From the NCBI RefSeq assembly GCF_900114775.1, contig NZ_FOUE01000004.1:310001-374000 (forward strand): 64,000 nt of DNA. The letters run 5' to 3'. The stretch's first letter is position 1. Each line of letters begins with the position of its first letter. The notes under the pieces are model-generated. The model had not been told where the DNA came from and made no database searches. It saw nothing but the letters and a program-made list of their open reading frames with translations. Source of the stretch: Marinobacter zhejiangensis. GTDB taxonomy: Bacteria; Pseudomonadota; Gammaproteobacteria; Pseudomonadales; Oleiphilaceae. This document shows, piece after piece, positions 28,623 to 39,900 of the stretch. Made by a program: the position numbers and the translations under genes.

Positions 28623-29785
28623 GGGCCGGGGCTATCTACTGGCGTCTGTCTAACCTTTATTTCTGGTTTTTCGCGCTTCTTGGCGCGCTCCTCCCATACT
28701 GGTCCCTCTACCTGCAGGGTAGAGGGTTCAGTTACCTCGAAATCGCCACCTTGATGGCGACCATTCAAATCACCAAAGTTGTCGCACCCAGTCTATGGGG
28801 CTGGCTTGGCGACCGTAGCGGGCAGCGGGTACGGTTGGTTCGCCTTGGCGCGGTGGTCGGCGCGATCAGTTTCGCGGGTGTGTTTATCGAGCCGGAGTTT
28901 TTCGGCCTGATGCTGGTGATGCTGGTGTTCACGTTCTTCTGGAACGCAATCCTGCCGCTGTACGAGGTCATCACCCTGCGGGGGCTCGGCTCAGATAAAG
29001 CGCGGTATGGGCGGGTACGGCTCTGGGGATCCGTAGGCTTCATCGCAGCGGTTGCCGTTGTGGGCACGTTGCTGGACTTCATACCGGTCGCAAGTTTGCC
29101 CTGGTTGGTTATGCCGGTGTTCCTTGGCATTGTGGTGTCCTCGTTCATGATCCCTTCAGAGCAAGGGCAGGTGCGAGAGCGTAGCGGTGGGGAGAGTCTT
29201 CGGGGCATCCTGGCCAACCCGGCAGTGATCGGGTTTTTCCTGATGAACTTCCTGCTGCAAGTGTCCCACGGCGCTTACTACACCTTTTTCAGTATCCACC
29301 TTGAGCAGTATGGCTACAGCAGTGTGTCCATTGGATTGTTGTGGTCACTGGGGGTTCTGGCCGAGGTTGTCTTGTTTGTTGCCATGCATGGCCTGTTCGC
29401 CCGTTACAGTTATCGCCAGATTGCGTTGGCGGCCTTGGCGCTGACCTTGGTTCGGTGGGTGCTGATCGCTGAGGCCACCCAGTGGCTGGTGGTCCTGTTG
29501 TTTGCGCAATTGCTCCACGCCGCTTCCTATGGGGCGCTTCATGCCTTGTCGGTTCAGTATATCCATGGGTACTTTGGTAAAGGTCATCATGGCCAGGGGC
29601 AGGCGTTATACAGCGGGCTTACCTTCGGTGCCGGGGGCGCATTGGGGGCCTGGATGTCGGGATTTCTGGTGGAAGGGTTTAATACCGATGTGGCGTTTTG
29701 GGGAAGTGCTATGGCGACCCTGGTTGCTCTATGGGTAACCTGGCGGTGGTTGAGGCCACCACCAAGTCAGGACTCGTCTGGTTAG
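28619..29785 (+). CDS. MFS transporter with non-canonical start
   Basis: Twelve-helix MFS protein of the type found after aroC in Pseudomonas (PA1682-like; maltose/nucleoside-permease-like branch). The first ATG is at 28751, but the reading frame before it, open from 28490, clearly encodes the first helix of the family: [16 protein letters not shown] then [20 protein letters not shown], starting near 28637. Between the upstream stop (28487) and TTG 28748 there is no ATG, GTG or TTG in frame. CTG at 28619, overlapping the aroC stop as CTGA, is the most natural start; CTG 28646 or ATC 28634 are alternatives. Substrate is unknown. A recent mutation or sequence error at the start cannot be excluded. 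Confidence 0.75.
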   Translation: MRAGAIYWRLSNLYFWFFALLGALLPYWSLYLQGRGFSYLEIATLMATIQITKVVAPSLWGWLGDRSGQRVRLVRLGAVVGAISFAGVFIEPEFFGLMLVMLVFTFFWNAILPLYEVITLRGLGSDKARYGRVRLWGSVGFIAAVAVVGTLLDFIPVASLPWLVMPVFLGIVVSSFMIPSEQGQVRERSGGESLRGILANPAVIGFFLMNFLLQVSHGAYYTFFSIHLEQYGYSSVSIGLLWSLGVLAEVVLFVAMHGLFARYSYRQIALAALALTLVRWVLIAEATQWLVVLLFAQLLHAASYGALHALSVQYIHGYFGKGHHGQGQALYSGLTFGAGGALGAWMSGFLVEGFNTDVAFWGSAMATLVALWVTWRWLRPPPSQDSSG

Positions 29786-29793
29786 ACCGCCAA

Positions 29794-30975
29794 TTAAAAC
29801 GGGTTATCCAGGTCTTCCTCTTCTTCGTCCGTCGATTCTAGGCTGAGGGTGAAGCCACCGCTGCTGGCAGGTTTGTCGGTGGCTGCGCTGTCCTTAACAC
29901 TGCTTCCGCCAGTCTCGTTGCCATGCAGCTTGATCTTCAACCGCAGGTTGTTGGCTGAATCCGCATTCTTGAGGGCTTCATCTTCGGTAATCTTGCCATC
30001 CTTCCAGAGGTGGTATAGCGCCAGGTCGAAGGTCTGCATACCGATATTGACGGATTTCTCCATAATCTCCTTGATGCCATCAATCTCACCGCGAAGGATT
30101 AGTTCACTGATGGTCGGCGTTCCCAGCAAGATTTCGATGGCGGCGCAGCGTTTGCCATCCACGGTCGGGATAAGGCGCTGGGACACGAAGGCGCGAAGGT
30201 TCATTGCCAGGTCCATCAACAGCTGCGGGCGACGCTCTTCCGGGAAGAAGTTAATGATACGATCAAGAGCCTGGTTGGCGTTGTTGGCGTGCAGGGTTGA
30301 AATACACAGGTGACCGGTTTCAGCGAAGGCCAGGGCATGCTCCATGGTTTCCCGGTCGCGGATCTCGCCGATCAGGATAACGTCTGGGGCCTGCCGCAAG
30401 GTGTTCTTCAGCGCTTTATGGAAGCTGCGAGTATCAACGCCGACTTCACGCTGGTTGATGATGCTTTTCTTGTGGCGGTGAATGTACTCCACCGGATCTT
30501 CGATGGTGATGATGTGACCGCTGGAGTTGGTGTTCCGGTGGTCAATCAGCGCCGCCAGGGACGTGGACTTACCCGAACCCGTTGCACCGACGAACAGCAC
30601 AAGGCCTCGCTTGGACATGACCACGTCTTTCAGGATGGGGGGCAGGCCGAGTTTGTCTGCGTTTGGAATCTCCGTCACGATGTTACGTGCAACGATGGAA
30701 ATCTCATTGCGCTGACGGAAGATGTTAATCCGGAAACGGCCAACCCTGGGAATGCTGTACGCCAGATTCATTTCGAGTTCCTGCTCGAACTCTTCAATCT
30801 GTTCGTCATCCATCACCTGATAGGCAATGTCCTTGATGGCGCCAGGAGCCATCGGAGTACGGTCAATGGGCTTGAGCGTGCCCTGGAACTTCGCGCAAGG
30901 GGGCGCCCCGGTGCTCAGGTACAGATCCGAACCATCCTTCATGGCGAGAATTTTCAGGTAATCATCAAAGCCCAT
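29794..30975 (-). CDS. pilU: PilT/PilU family type IV pilus retraction ATPase, PilU-like
   Basis: 393-residue hexameric secretion-NTPase. Walker A is GATGSGKST near residue 131, Walker B includes DVILIGEIRDRETM, and the His box HLCISTLHANN follows. The C-terminus is a long acidic tail ending DEEEEDLDNPF, as in PilU rather than PilT. The role would be accessory retraction of type IVa pili. pilT itself is not beside it: the neighbours are an MFS gene (convergent) and a LysR regulator that is transcribed into it with nine bases between. It may be a second PilU paralogue. Confidence 0.85.
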   Translation of the reverse strand: MGFDDYLKILAMKDGSDLYLSTGAPPCAKFQGTLKPIDRTPMAPGAIKDIAYQVMDDEQIEEFEQELEMNLAYSIPRVGRFRINIFRQRNEISIVARNIVTEIPNADKLGLPPILKDVVMSKRGLVLFVGATGSGKSTSLAALIDHRNTNSSGHIITIEDPVEYIHRHKKSIINQREVGVDTRSFHKALKNTLRQAPDVILIGEIRDRETMEHALAFAETGHLCISTLHANNANQALDRIINFFPEERRPQLLMDLAMNLRAFVSQRLIPTVDGKRCAAIEILLGTPTISELILRGEIDGIKEIMEKSVNIGMQTFDLALYHLWKDGKITEDEALKNADSANNLRLKIKLHGNETGGSSVKDSAATDKPASSGGFTLSLESTDEEEEDLDNPF

Positions 30976-30983
30976 GGGGTCTC

Positions 30984-31898
30984 CTAAGGTGTTTGCTCAT
31001 TGTTGCTAGACCTCCGGGTATAAAGGAACTCCTGCTCCTGTTCCCGGACGATACGTTTAAGGGCATTTGCCGCCGCACTTGGCTCCCGGCCGGTAAGCCC
31101 AATGGCGCCCAGCGTTCGCGAAACGGGTTGGTCGATCGGAATCTGAACCACTGAGCCGTCAATCATGCCTTGTGGGATAACGCTCCACCCAAGCCCAACA
31201 CTGGTCATCATCTTGATGGTTTCCAGATAGTTGGTCGGCATCTGTGAGTTCAGGATCAGGCTATGCTCAAGAAACAACCGACTCACCACGCGATAGGTTG
31301 CCGTCGAGGCATCTGGTAGCACTGCCGGGTACTGACTGAGATCGGCAAGCGTTACCTGATCCATCGATGCCAGGGGGTGATCGGGGCCCACGGCAAATGC
31401 CATTGGATCTGACCATTGTTCGTATACCATGAAATCCGCCCCCATACTGTCACTGAGTGTGACAAAGGCTAACTCTGCGTTTCGCTTGCGCATCTGTGCG
31501 TATGCGGCCTCAGACTCCATGAACTGCAGATTCACCCGTACATTGGGGTATAGGCGGTGGAATCGGCGGAGCCAGCTTGGCAGGTGATGGAGTCCAATGT
31601 GGTGGCTGGTGATGATGTCCAGGTCGCCACCAATGTCGGCGTTGTCCTGAGAAAGCGCTACCCGGGCGTTATGAAATTCATCAAGGATACGGCGGGCATG
31701 GGGCAGCAGGCGACTGCCGGCCTCGGTCAGGTGCAGTTGGCGCTGACTGCGATCTATGAGTTGGTGACCCAGCAGACCTTCGAGGGACGAGAGCCGCTTG
31801 CTAATAGCTGGCTGGGTAAGGTGAAGGGACTCAGCGGCTTCCGAGAAGGACCCGGTATCAACGATGGTGACAAATGCTTTCAGGCTGTTACTGTCCAT
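30984..31898 (-). CDS. LysR family regulator divergent from leuCDB
   Basis: 304-residue LysR-type protein with N-terminal winged helix ([17 protein letters not shown] region near 18-35) and a substrate-binding-like effector domain. The ATG at 31898 is chosen since the family starts MDSNSLKAF; longer readings from 31955 run into the operator region. A LysR gene divergent from leuC is also found in P. aeruginosa (PA3122), so control of leucine synthesis is likely, though not shown by sequence. The pilU-like gene follows nine bases later and may be co-transcribed. Confidence 0.87.
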   Translation of the reverse strand: MDSNSLKAFVTIVDTGSFSEAAESLHLTQPAISKRLSSLEGLLGHQLIDRSQRQLHLTEAGSRLLPHARRILDEFHNARVALSQDNADIGGDLDIITSHHIGLHHLPSWLRRFHRLYPNVRVNLQFMESEAAYAQMRKRNAELAFVTLSDSMGADFMVYEQWSDPMAFAVGPDHPLASMDQVTLADLSQYPAVLPDASTATYRVVSRLFLEHSLILNSQMPTNYLETIKMMTSVGLGWSVIPQGMIDGSVVQIPIDQPVSRTLGAIGLTGREPSAAANALKRIVREQEQEFLYTRRSSNNEQTP

Positions 31899-31901
31899 GG
31901 T

Positions 31902-31986
31902 AGGTATACCTATCGCTATATCATTCCTTTGCGGAATGGAATCTATAAAAAACATGAATTGTGGTTATTCGACCAAAGGGTATACC
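31902..31986. promoter_or_regulatory. Operator region between LysR gene and leuC
   Basis: Three symmetric sites lie in the divergent gap. CATTCC-N5-GGAATG (31922-31938) holds the T-N11-A pattern (T31924, A31936) of LysR-type boxes. AGGTATACCT (31902-31911) and GGTATACC (31979-31986) are two perfect palindromes with the same core, 76 bases apart. TATAAA at 31944-31949 is a possible -10 for leuC. The layout fits LysR autocontrol plus activation of leuC. Confidence 0.5.
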
Positions 31987-32084
31987 ATATTTGCCATACC
32001 CGCACTGTTCCGATGGACCCCTACCTGAGGCCCAGGATAGGGCGGTGCAACAAAAGAATTAACGAGAGAGCTGAGGAGCCTTCC

Positions 32085-33503
32085 ATGGCCGGTAAGACCC
32101 TGTACGACAAATTGTGGGACGATCATCTCGTCAAGCAGCGGGACGATGGTTCCGCATTGATTTACATTGACCGTCAACTGCTGCACGAAGTGACCTCGCC
32201 GCAGGCCTTTGAAGGGCTCCGGTTGGCTGGCCGCAAGCCTTGGCGTCTTGACGCAAACCTGGCAACGCCAGACCACAACGTTCCGACTACTGATCGCGAC
32301 AAAGGTATCGACGGGATTGTTGACCCGGTTTCACGTACCCAGGTCGAGACCCTCGACCGGAACTGCGATGAGTTCGGCATCCAGGAATTCAAGATCAAGG
32401 ATCAGCGTCAGGGCATCGTTCATGTAATCGGGCCAGAACAGGGTGCGACCCTGCCGGGCATGACCATTGTCTGTGGCGATTCCCATACCTCCACCCACGG
32501 GGCGTTTGGCACCTTGGCCCACGGCATCGGAACATCTGAGGTTGAGCACGTACTCGCTACCCAGTGCCTGGTCCAGAAGAAAATGAAAAACATGCTGGTC
32601 AAGGTCAACGGTCAGTTAGGCGAGGGTGTGACCGGTAAAGATGTGGTGTTGGCCATTATTGGTAAGATCGGCACCGCCGGCGGTACCGGGTATGCCATCG
32701 AATTTGGTGGTGAGGCTATTCGTGGCTTGTCCATGGAAGCACGGATGACCATCTGCAATATGTCCATCGAGGGCGGTGCACGGGTTGGCATGGTAGCGGT
32801 GGACGACATCACCATCGATTACGTCAAGGGGCGCCCCTTTGCGCCGTCCGGCGACCAGTGGGACGCCGCGGTTGCCTACTGGCGCACCTTGCACAGCGAT
32901 GACGATGCAGTGTTTGACAAGGTGGTGGAGCTTGAAGGTGCTGACATCAAGCCGCAGGTAACCTGGGGCACATCCCCGGAAATGGTGACCTCGGTTGATG
33001 GGCGCGTTCCTGATCCTGCGGAAGAAGCTGACCCGATCAAGCGTGAAGGCATTGTGCGGGCGCTGAAATACATGGGGCTTGAAGCCAACATGCCGATTAC
33101 CGACATCAAGTTGGATCGGGTGTTTATTGGTTCCTGCACCAACTCCCGCATCGAGGACCTGAGAGAGGCTGCTGAAGTCGTTAAAGGACGGAAGGTGGCA
33201 TCAACCCTCAAGCAGGCGCTCGTTGTGCCAGGCTCAGGGTTGGTTAAGGCTCAGGCTGAGGCTGAAGGTCTCGACAAGATATTTGTGGAAGCGGGCCTTG
33301 AATGGCGCGACCCCGGTTGCTCTATGTGTCTCGCGATGAACGCTGACAAGCTTGGGCAAGGGGAGCACTGCGCCTCAACCTCCAACCGGAACTTTGAAGG
33401 CCGGCAGGGCTTTGGTGGTCGTACGCATCTGGTCAGTCCGGCGATGGCGGCTGCAGCTGCAGTCACTGGCCACTTTGTCGATGTACGTGAACTGACCCAC
33501 TGA
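32085..33503 (+). CDS. leuC: 3-isopropylmalate dehydratase large subunit
   Basis: Aconitase-family subunit, 472 aa, isomerising 2- to 3-isopropylmalate with LeuD. The three Fe-S cysteines are Cys351 in GSCTNSR and Cys412/Cys415 in [12 protein letters not shown] 32085 follows GAGGAG at 32073-32078; the frame is open far upstream but that part overlaps the LysR gene in antisense and lacks homology. It heads leuC-leuD-leuB. Confidence 0.97.
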   Translation: MAGKTLYDKLWDDHLVKQRDDGSALIYIDRQLLHEVTSPQAFEGLRLAGRKPWRLDANLATPDHNVPTTDRDKGIDGIVDPVSRTQVETLDRNCDEFGIQEFKIKDQRQGIVHVIGPEQGATLPGMTIVCGDSHTSTHGAFGTLAHGIGTSEVEHVLATQCLVQKKMKNMLVKVNGQLGEGVTGKDVVLAIIGKIGTAGGTGYAIEFGGEAIRGLSMEARMTICNMSIEGGARVGMVAVDDITIDYVKGRPFAPSGDQWDAAVAYWRTLHSDDDAVFDKVVELEGADIKPQVTWGTSPEMVTSVDGRVPDPAEEADPIKREGIVRALKYMGLEANMPITDIKLDRVFIGSCTNSRIEDLREAAEVVKGRKVASTLKQALVVPGSGLVKAQAEAEGLDKIFVEAGLEWRDPGCSMCLAMNADKLGQGEHCASTSNRNFEGRQGFGGRTHLVSPAMAAAAAVTGHFVDVRELTH

Positions 33504-33522
33504 TCCACAGACGGAGAGAACC

Positions 33523-34170
33523 ATGCGCGCATTTACGCAACACCAGGGCATCGCTGCCCCAATGGACCGTTCCAATGTGGATACGGACATGATTATTCCG
33601 AAGCAGTTTCTTAAGTCCATCAAGCGTACCGGGTTTGGCCCAAACCTGTTTGATGAGCTGCGCTACCTGGATGAAGGTAAGCCTGACCAGGACTGCTCGG
33701 GACGACCGCTAAACCCGGATTTTATTCTTAACCAGGCACGTTATAAGAACGCCAGCGTACTGCTTGCCCGGGACAATTTTGGTTGTGGTTCAAGCCGGGA
33801 ACATGCGCCGTGGGCGCTGGACGATTACGGTTTCCGGGTCATTATTGCGCCGAGCTTTGCCGACATTTTCTATAACAATTGCTTTAAAAATGGCTTGTTA
33901 CCCATTGTTCTTGAAGAGCAAATTGTCGAAAAGCTTTTCCAGGAAACGGAGAGTCAGGAAGGCTATCAACTGACGGTTGATCTCGACTCAAAAACAGTCA
34001 CAACGCCCAGTGGCGAGTCCTTTGGGTTTGAGGTTGACGACTTCCGCCGTCATTGCCTGCTGAACGGTTTGGACGACATCGGTGTGACTTTGGAAGATGC
34101 CGAGTTGATCAAGAGCTATGAAGCCAAGCGCCGGGAATCATCACCCTGGCTGTTTAATGCTGGAAACTGA
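33523..34170 (+). CDS. leuD: 3-isopropylmalate dehydratase small subunit
   Basis: Swivel-domain subunit (215 aa) that completes the LeuCD enzyme. Signatures: [17 protein letters not shown] near 18-34, [16 protein letters not shown] (active-site loop) and the [11 protein letters not shown] segment. It starts 20 bases after leuC with GGAGAG as ribosome site, and leuB follows 15 bases later. Confidence 0.97.
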   Translation: MRAFTQHQGIAAPMDRSNVDTDMIIPKQFLKSIKRTGFGPNLFDELRYLDEGKPDQDCSGRPLNPDFILNQARYKNASVLLARDNFGCGSSREHAPWALDDYGFRVIIAPSFADIFYNNCFKNGLLPIVLEEQIVEKLFQETESQEGYQLTVDLDSKTVTTPSGESFGFEVDDFRRHCLLNGLDDIGVTLEDAELIKSYEAKRRESSPWLFNAGN

Positions 34171-34184
34171 AACAAGGATTTAAT

Positions 34185-35258
34185 ATGAGCAAGTCAGTAC
34201 TGTTGTTGCCGGGTGATGGCATTGGCCCTGAAATCGTTGCGGAAGCGGAAAAGGTTCTGCACAAGGTCAACGAAAAGTTTGGTCTTGGCCTGAAGTTTGA
34301 CTCCGCCCTGGTTGGGGGTGCCGCGATCGACGACAGCGGTGTTCCGCTGCCGGAAGAAACACTCAGCAAGGCCCGCGATGCGGATGCGATCCTGCTGGGC
34401 GCTGTGGGTGGGCCCAAGTGGGATGCCCTGGAAATGGCTTTGCGTCCGGAGAAAGGGCTGCTTGGTCTGCGCTCCAACCTGGCACTGTTCGCCAACCTTA
34501 GACCGGCGATTCTTTACCCTCAGCTTGCTTCGGCATCGTCGTTAAAGCCTGAGGTGGTATCTGGCCTTGATATCATGATTGTCCGTGAGCTCACCGGTGG
34601 CATTTACTTCGGGCAGCCTCGCGGTGTGCGCGAACTGGAGAACGGCGAGCGTCAGGGTTACAACACCTACGTTTACACCGAATCTGAGATTCGACGCATC
34701 GGCCGGGTTGCCTTCGAAGCGGCTCAGCAACGTAACAAAAAGCTGTGCTCAGTCGATAAGGCTAATGTGCTCGAAGTCACTGTGCTGTGGCGCGAAATCA
34801 TGGAAGATCTGGCGAAGGAATACCCAGACGTCGAACTCAGCCATATGTACGTCGACAACGCTGCCATGCAGCTGGTTCGTGCGCCCAAGCAGTTTGATGT
34901 AATTGTGACCGGGAACATGTTTGGTGATATTCTGTCCGATGAAGCGGCCATGCTTACGGGATCTATTGGAATGCTGCCGTCGGCTTCTTTGAACGCTGAC
35001 AAGCAAGGGATGTATGAGCCGTGCCATGGATCCGCGCCCGATATTGCTGGTCAGGGCATTGCCAATCCACTGGCCACTATTTTGTCTGCGGCAATGATGC
35101 TGCGGTACAGCCTGCAGGCTGAAGAAGCTGCGCAGGCCATTGAAGCGGCGGTTAGCAAGGTGCTTGATCAAGGGCTGCGGACTGCGGACATTATGTCTGA
35201 GGGTCATACCCGGGTCTCCACCCTTGAGATGGGTGAAGCGGTGCTGGCAGCGCTTTGA
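34185..35258 (+). CDS. leuB: 3-isopropylmalate dehydrogenase
   Basis: NAD-dependent oxidative decarboxylase of leucine synthesis, 357 aa. Signatures: [11 protein letters not shown] at the start, the substrate-binding RPAI and [10 protein letters not shown] region, and the [19 protein letters not shown] motif. AAGGA precedes the ATG. The second half of the operon ends here; about 130 bases separate it from asd. Confidence 0.97.
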   Translation: MSKSVLLLPGDGIGPEIVAEAEKVLHKVNEKFGLGLKFDSALVGGAAIDDSGVPLPEETLSKARDADAILLGAVGGPKWDALEMALRPEKGLLGLRSNLALFANLRPAILYPQLASASSLKPEVVSGLDIMIVRELTGGIYFGQPRGVRELENGERQGYNTYVYTESEIRRIGRVAFEAAQQRNKKLCSVDKANVLEVTVLWREIMEDLAKEYPDVELSHMYVDNAAMQLVRAPKQFDVIVTGNMFGDILSDEAAMLTGSIGMLPSASLNADKQGMYEPCHGSAPDIAGQGIANPLATILSAAMMLRYSLQAEEAAQAIEAAVSKVLDQGLRTADIMSEGHTRVSTLEMGEAVLAAL

Positions 35259-35289
35259 TGTAAGAGTGCTGGCTGCTTTTTTTAGAAAG

Positions 35290-35320
35290 CCCGACAGCAA
35301 CAAGATGCTGTTGCTGCGGG
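35290..35320 (+). other. Stable hairpin between leuB and asd
   Basis: CAGCAACA (35295-35302) pairs perfectly with TGTTGCTG (35309-35316) and the stem continues with CCCG/CGGG past one bulged A. No T run follows, although seven Ts (35277-35283) stand before it. It could be an mRNA-processing or stability element between leuB and asd; a terminator is less likely. Confidence 0.35.
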
Positions 35321-35388
35321 GTTAGTCATCCTGTCCTTATCGGCGAAACAGGTAAGGGCGGGCATTAGAAGAGGTTCAAAGTTCGCAG

Positions 35389-36504
35389 ATGAAACGAGTC
35401 GGACTTGTTGGCTGGCGAGGCATGGTTGGTTCCGTGCTTATGCAGCGTATGCGTGAAGAAAACGATTTTGCCGACATCGAACCGGTGTTTTTCACGACCT
35501 CCCAGGCCGGAAAGGCGGCCCCGGACGTCGGCAAGGAAGGCGTGCCTCCTCTGCAGGACGCTTACGATATTGAAATCCTCAAGGGGATGGATGTCATTCT
35601 GACCTGTCAGGGTGGAGATTACACCTCGGCGGTATTCCAGAAGCTCCGTGACGCCGGATGGAACGGCTACTGGATTGATGCGGCGTCAACCCTGCGCATG
35701 GCTGATCACTCGGTGATCGTGCTGGACCCGGTTAACCGCAAGGTCATCGATCAGGCGCTGGGTGATGGTGTTAAGGATTTCGTCGGTGGCAACTGTACCG
35801 TTAGCCTGATGATGCTAGCCCTTGGCGGTTTGCTGGAGAAAGACCTGATTGAATGGGTCTCTCCCATGACTTATCAGGCGGCCTCTGGCGCGGGCGCCCA
35901 GAATATGCGGGAGCTCCTGAGTCAAATGGGTGTTCTGCGTGACGGTGTGAGCGAGCTGTTGGCAGATCCGTCCTCAGCAATTCTCGATATTGACCGTACC
36001 GTGACTGACACCATGCGTTCAGAGTCTTTCCCTGCGGATAACTTCGGTGTACCGCTGGCAGGCAGCCTGATTCCGTTCATTGATAAGCAGATGGACAACG
36101 GCCAGAGCCGGGAAGAGTGGAAGGCGCAGAGCGAAACCAACAAAATCCTTGGTCGCTCCGAGCAGCCGATTCCCATTGATGGCATCTGTGTCCGTATCGG
36201 AGCCATGCGCTCCCATAGCCAGGCGCTGACGATCAAACTGCGCAAAGACCTGCCGCTTGATGAAATTGAAAGTCTGCTGGCTCAGGGCAACGACTGGGTT
36301 AAGGTCATTCCGAATGAGCGTGAGGCCTCTATGGCTGAGCTCACGCCAGCGAAAGTGACTGGCACCCTGAGCGTGCCCATTGGGCGGATTCGTAAGCTGG
36401 CCATGGGACCGGAGTACATTTCTGCGTTTACCGTTGGCGACCAGCTATTGTGGGGAGCCGCGGAGCCGCTGCGACGGATGCTCCGCATTCTCCAGGAGCG
36501 GTAA
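35389..36504 (+). CDS. asd: Aspartate-semialdehyde dehydrogenase
   Basis: Makes aspartate semialdehyde for lysine, diaminopimelate, threonine and methionine. The 371-residue protein begins [18 protein letters not shown] (NADP loop), has catalytic Cys136 in GGNCTVSLM and the [13 protein letters not shown] tail of the Gram-negative type. Length matches E. coli Asd (367). It follows leuB as in Pseudomonas and is closed by a strong terminator. Confidence 0.96.
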   Translation: MKRVGLVGWRGMVGSVLMQRMREENDFADIEPVFFTTSQAGKAAPDVGKEGVPPLQDAYDIEILKGMDVILTCQGGDYTSAVFQKLRDAGWNGYWIDAASTLRMADHSVIVLDPVNRKVIDQALGDGVKDFVGGNCTVSLMMLALGGLLEKDLIEWVSPMTYQAASGAGAQNMRELLSQMGVLRDGVSELLADPSSAILDIDRTVTDTMRSESFPADNFGVPLAGSLIPFIDKQMDNGQSREEWKAQSETNKILGRSEQPIPIDGICVRIGAMRSHSQALTIKLRKDLPLDEIESLLAQGNDWVKVIPNEREASMAELTPAKVTGTLSVPIGRIRKLAMGPEYISAFTVGDQLLWGAAEPLRRMLRILQER

Positions 36505-36559
36505 CTCAGGAACCGGGAGGGTGGCGTAATGCCAACTGCGTCCGGTTTCAGGAACCCAA

Positions 36560-36604
36560 ACAGGGGCGGAGGCTGATTTCAGTCTCCGCCCCTGTTATTT
36601 TTCA
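36560..36604 (+). terminator. Intrinsic terminator after asd
   Basis: Long GC-rich stem (36560-36575 with 36580-36595, one G-T pair) with a tiny loop, followed by TTATTTTTC. One of the strongest terminators of the window. Confidence 0.92.
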
Positions 36605-36921
36605 GGCGTTGTCGGTTCACGTCATGAGGTTCGTGGGCTATGCTTGCAGGGGCGAAATTCTGCCCGCTCTGGCGTGTGGTAACAGAGGGTTCCACGGAAT
36701 AGCTGAAGAATTGGTGGAACGAATCTGGCTGATTGATTGATAAAACAGAATTTATCAACAATACTTGGCCCATTGAAGCGCTGGCCGAACAGGCCGAAAT
36801 TGGTTATTCACAATAATTAGAACCGTTTTAGACGATCGTCTCAGGAAAGAAGTCATCCAACCTCGTCCGATTCTGTTTGTAGCGAGCAGTAAAGAATAAC
36901 GGAGACTGGAAAGGAATTAGC
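36605..36921 (+). promoter_or_regulatory. Upstream region of fimV with inverted repeats
   Basis: This 317-base stretch has no gene. It holds three inverted repeats: GTTCCAC (36689-36695) with GTGGAAC (36714-36720); TTGATAAA (36737-36744) with TTTATCAA (36751-36758); and the perfect 12-bp palindrome AGACGATCGTCT (36830-36841). The ribosome site AAGGAA stands before ATG 36922. Which repeat is the regulatory one cannot be decided. Confidence 0.4.
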
Positions 36922-39900
36922 ATGAAGGTACGCAAACTTGCGGTTGCCCTGGCACTGGCTGGTGGGCTCGGCTCTGGAGTCGCACAGGCACTGGGACTGG
37001 GAGAGATTGAGCTTCAGTCCTATCTGAATGAACCGCTTGAGGCGGATATTGGTCTGACCCGAAGCGGGGGAGTTAGCCCGTCCGAGGTATTCGTAAACCT
37101 CGCATCAGATGAGGCATACCGCCAGGTTGGTATTGATCGAAGCTATTTCCTGAACAGGCTTAAGTTCAACGTTGCCACGTCAAGAGATGGCAGCCTTGTT
37201 GTCAATGTTTCTACCACCGAACCCGTAAGGGAGCCGTACCTCAACTTCCTGGTGGAGGTGACCTGGCCCAGCGGACGGTTGATGCGCGAGTATTCGTTGC
37301 TGATTGACCCCCCTGTTTACGCGGAAGATTCGGGTATTACTCAGCAGGTTCAGGCGCCGTCAGTAACAGCCGCGCCTGCTCCAACTCAAGCGCCGCAGCA
37401 AACTACAGCGCCAGCCAGTCGTCCACAAACAACGTCCACGACAGCAGCGTCTGGCAGTGCGCCAGGAACGTTCGGACCCACAGGTCCGGCTGACACGCTG
37501 TGGGGCATTGCGTCTGCCGTTAAGCCTGACAGTTCAGTCAGCAATCAACAGGTGATGCTGGCTATTCAGGACTTGAACCCGGATGCGTTCATTGGTGGGA
37601 ATATCAATCGCCTGAAGCGCGGACAGGTACTTCGCGTGCCGACACTTGAGCAGATTCAGGCTCGGTCTGCCGCCCAGGCAACTCGTGAAGTCAGTCTCCA
37701 GAATCAGGCCTTGAGCACATCCACTCGCGCCGTTGATGCACGAGAAGAGTCACTGGTCGCGGATAGCGGCTCCCAGCAACCAGCAGCGAGTGTTGAGCCG
37801 GCAGGTGACGAACTCAAGCTGGTTGTAACCGAAACTGGCTCCGAAAGCGCCGACAACGACGCTGGTTCTGCCGGTGGCGAAAACCAGATGTCTGGTGGTG
37901 TCGATTCCGGATCTTCCGTCGCGATGGAAGAGCTGGACAGCACGCGGCGTGAGAATCAGGAGCTTTCAGGGCGGGTTGAGGATCTGCAGTCTCAGGTTGA
38001 GACTTTGCAGCGATTGCTGGAGTTGAAGAACAGTCAGCTTGCTGAATATGAGCAGTCGTTGGCGGCCGATGCCACTGAAGGCGAACCTGCGGGATCTGTT
38101 GTAGACCCCTCTGTTGTTGCTGCTGGTGAAGCCCTTGATGCTGGTGAGCCGGTCATGGGCGAAGGCGACGATGCCGAGACCGCCGGTGCTGGTGTCGAAA
38201 GTGAAGAGGGCGCTGACCTTGTAGCTGAAGGCGAGTCTGGCGTAGCTCAAGATGCCGCTGAACCCGCTGTTGAGGGTGCTGAAGAAGCCGAGTTCGCTGG
38301 CGAAGGCGGTGAGCTGTCTGACGAGGCATCCCTGACGGCGCCTGGTGTTGAGGGCATGAGTGATGCTGACACTGCTGAAGCTGAGCAGGTCGAAGCACAG
38401 CCGGACAATGAGGTAGTTGCTGCTGAGACTGGGGTTGCACCAGCTCCAACCGCGCAGGAAAAGCCGCGGCCAGTAGTGGCAGCACCGGCTCCGGCGGAAG
38501 CGGAGAACAAGGATTTCCCGCAGAACATTATTGATGCCATTGTTGGCAACCCCCTCTATCAAATCGCACTGGGAGGCGGGCTGGTTCTGTTCCTGCTGCT
38601 GATGCTGTTGGTCGCGCGTCGGAATGCCAATAAGGAAAAGGCGTTTCATGACACGCTAAATGATGAGTCTGAAGGTGATGATGCGCCAGTAGAGCTGGCA
38701 GCGGAAGGTCAGGATGAAGGCGAGGCTGGCAACGACCCGCTTGCAGAAGCTGATACCTATATTGCCTATGGTCGCCTGGATCAGGCCGCTCAGGCCCTAG
38801 AAAGCGCCATCTCCAATGAGCCTAGCCGGACCGATTTGCGCCTCAAGCTGCTTGGCGTTTACGCCGACGCGGAGGATCGCAACTCCTTCGAAAAGCAGTA
38901 TGGTGAGCTGGAAGCACTGGAAGATGACGCGGCGATTTCTGAAGCCGCCGCCCTTCGCTCCAGACTTGAGGAGGCAGAAGCTGCGCCGAGCATTGACGAG
39001 CTCGAATCCCAGCTGATGTCTGATTCGTTCTCTGTCTCCTCAGAGTCAGAAGAGGTTCTGGCTGACAACGGTGCGGATGAATCAAGCGAATCAGATCTGG
39101 AATTTGGCGACCTGGACTTCACATCCGACGAAGAATCCGAGAAGCCAGCGGCAGAAGGGGCAGAATCTCCAGTCAGCGAGAACGATCTGTCGTTTGAGCT
39201 TGACGAGACTGTTGCTGACACGGCTGAAGAAGTGTCAGCAGACGCACCGATCGAGTTTGACCTGTCCGACCTTGAGCTTGACGCTGATGCCTCTGGAGAA
39301 GATGACGCTCTGGCAGGGCTTGAAGACGAAACTACCGCCGTATCTTCCCTTGAGGATGATGGCCTGAGCCTTGACTTCGATCTTGAGGGAGTTGCAGGCG
39401 ATGAGGGTGTAGTGGAGGAAGAGGTCACGGATGTTGACCTTGACCTGGGCGAACTCGAAGTGGATATGGAGCAGGAACTCACGGACACCGCTGAAGAGAC
39501 GGTTGACCTTGAGGACGATTTTGCATCACTCGATCTTGGCGAAGAGACACTGGAAGAGGAGTCCGTCAGCTCTGAAATGCTTGATGAATCTTTCCTGGAT
39601 GAGTTGGATGCTGAGCTGGACAAAGTGGCAGGTGGCGAAGATCAACTGCCGGCTTCTGAACCAGATGCCCTCGAAGACCTTGAACTTGATATCACCGACG
39701 AGGATCTTGCGTTGATGGGTGAGGTGGCCAGCACCTCTGGTGATCGCGCGGAAGACGAAGATCTGCCTATTGCTGGCGATGAACTCGGGTTCGATGAAGC
39801 GCTGGGTGAATCAGGTGAGTTCGATATTGATGTGCCGGTGGCTGATGAGGCCGTGTCCGAGGATGCTACCTCTTTCTCAGGCGCGTCCACGGAGCAGACG

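Noticed and set aside
31557..32084. Long N-terminal extension of leuC
   Set aside because: This part is antisense to the LysR gene, lacks homology to LeuC, and ATG 32085 has a good ribosome site.
38859..39623. Serine-rich minus-strand frame of 254 residues inside fimV
   Set aside because: It is the shadow of the Asp/Glu-rich repeats of FimV (gaa/gac read backwards give Ser codons).
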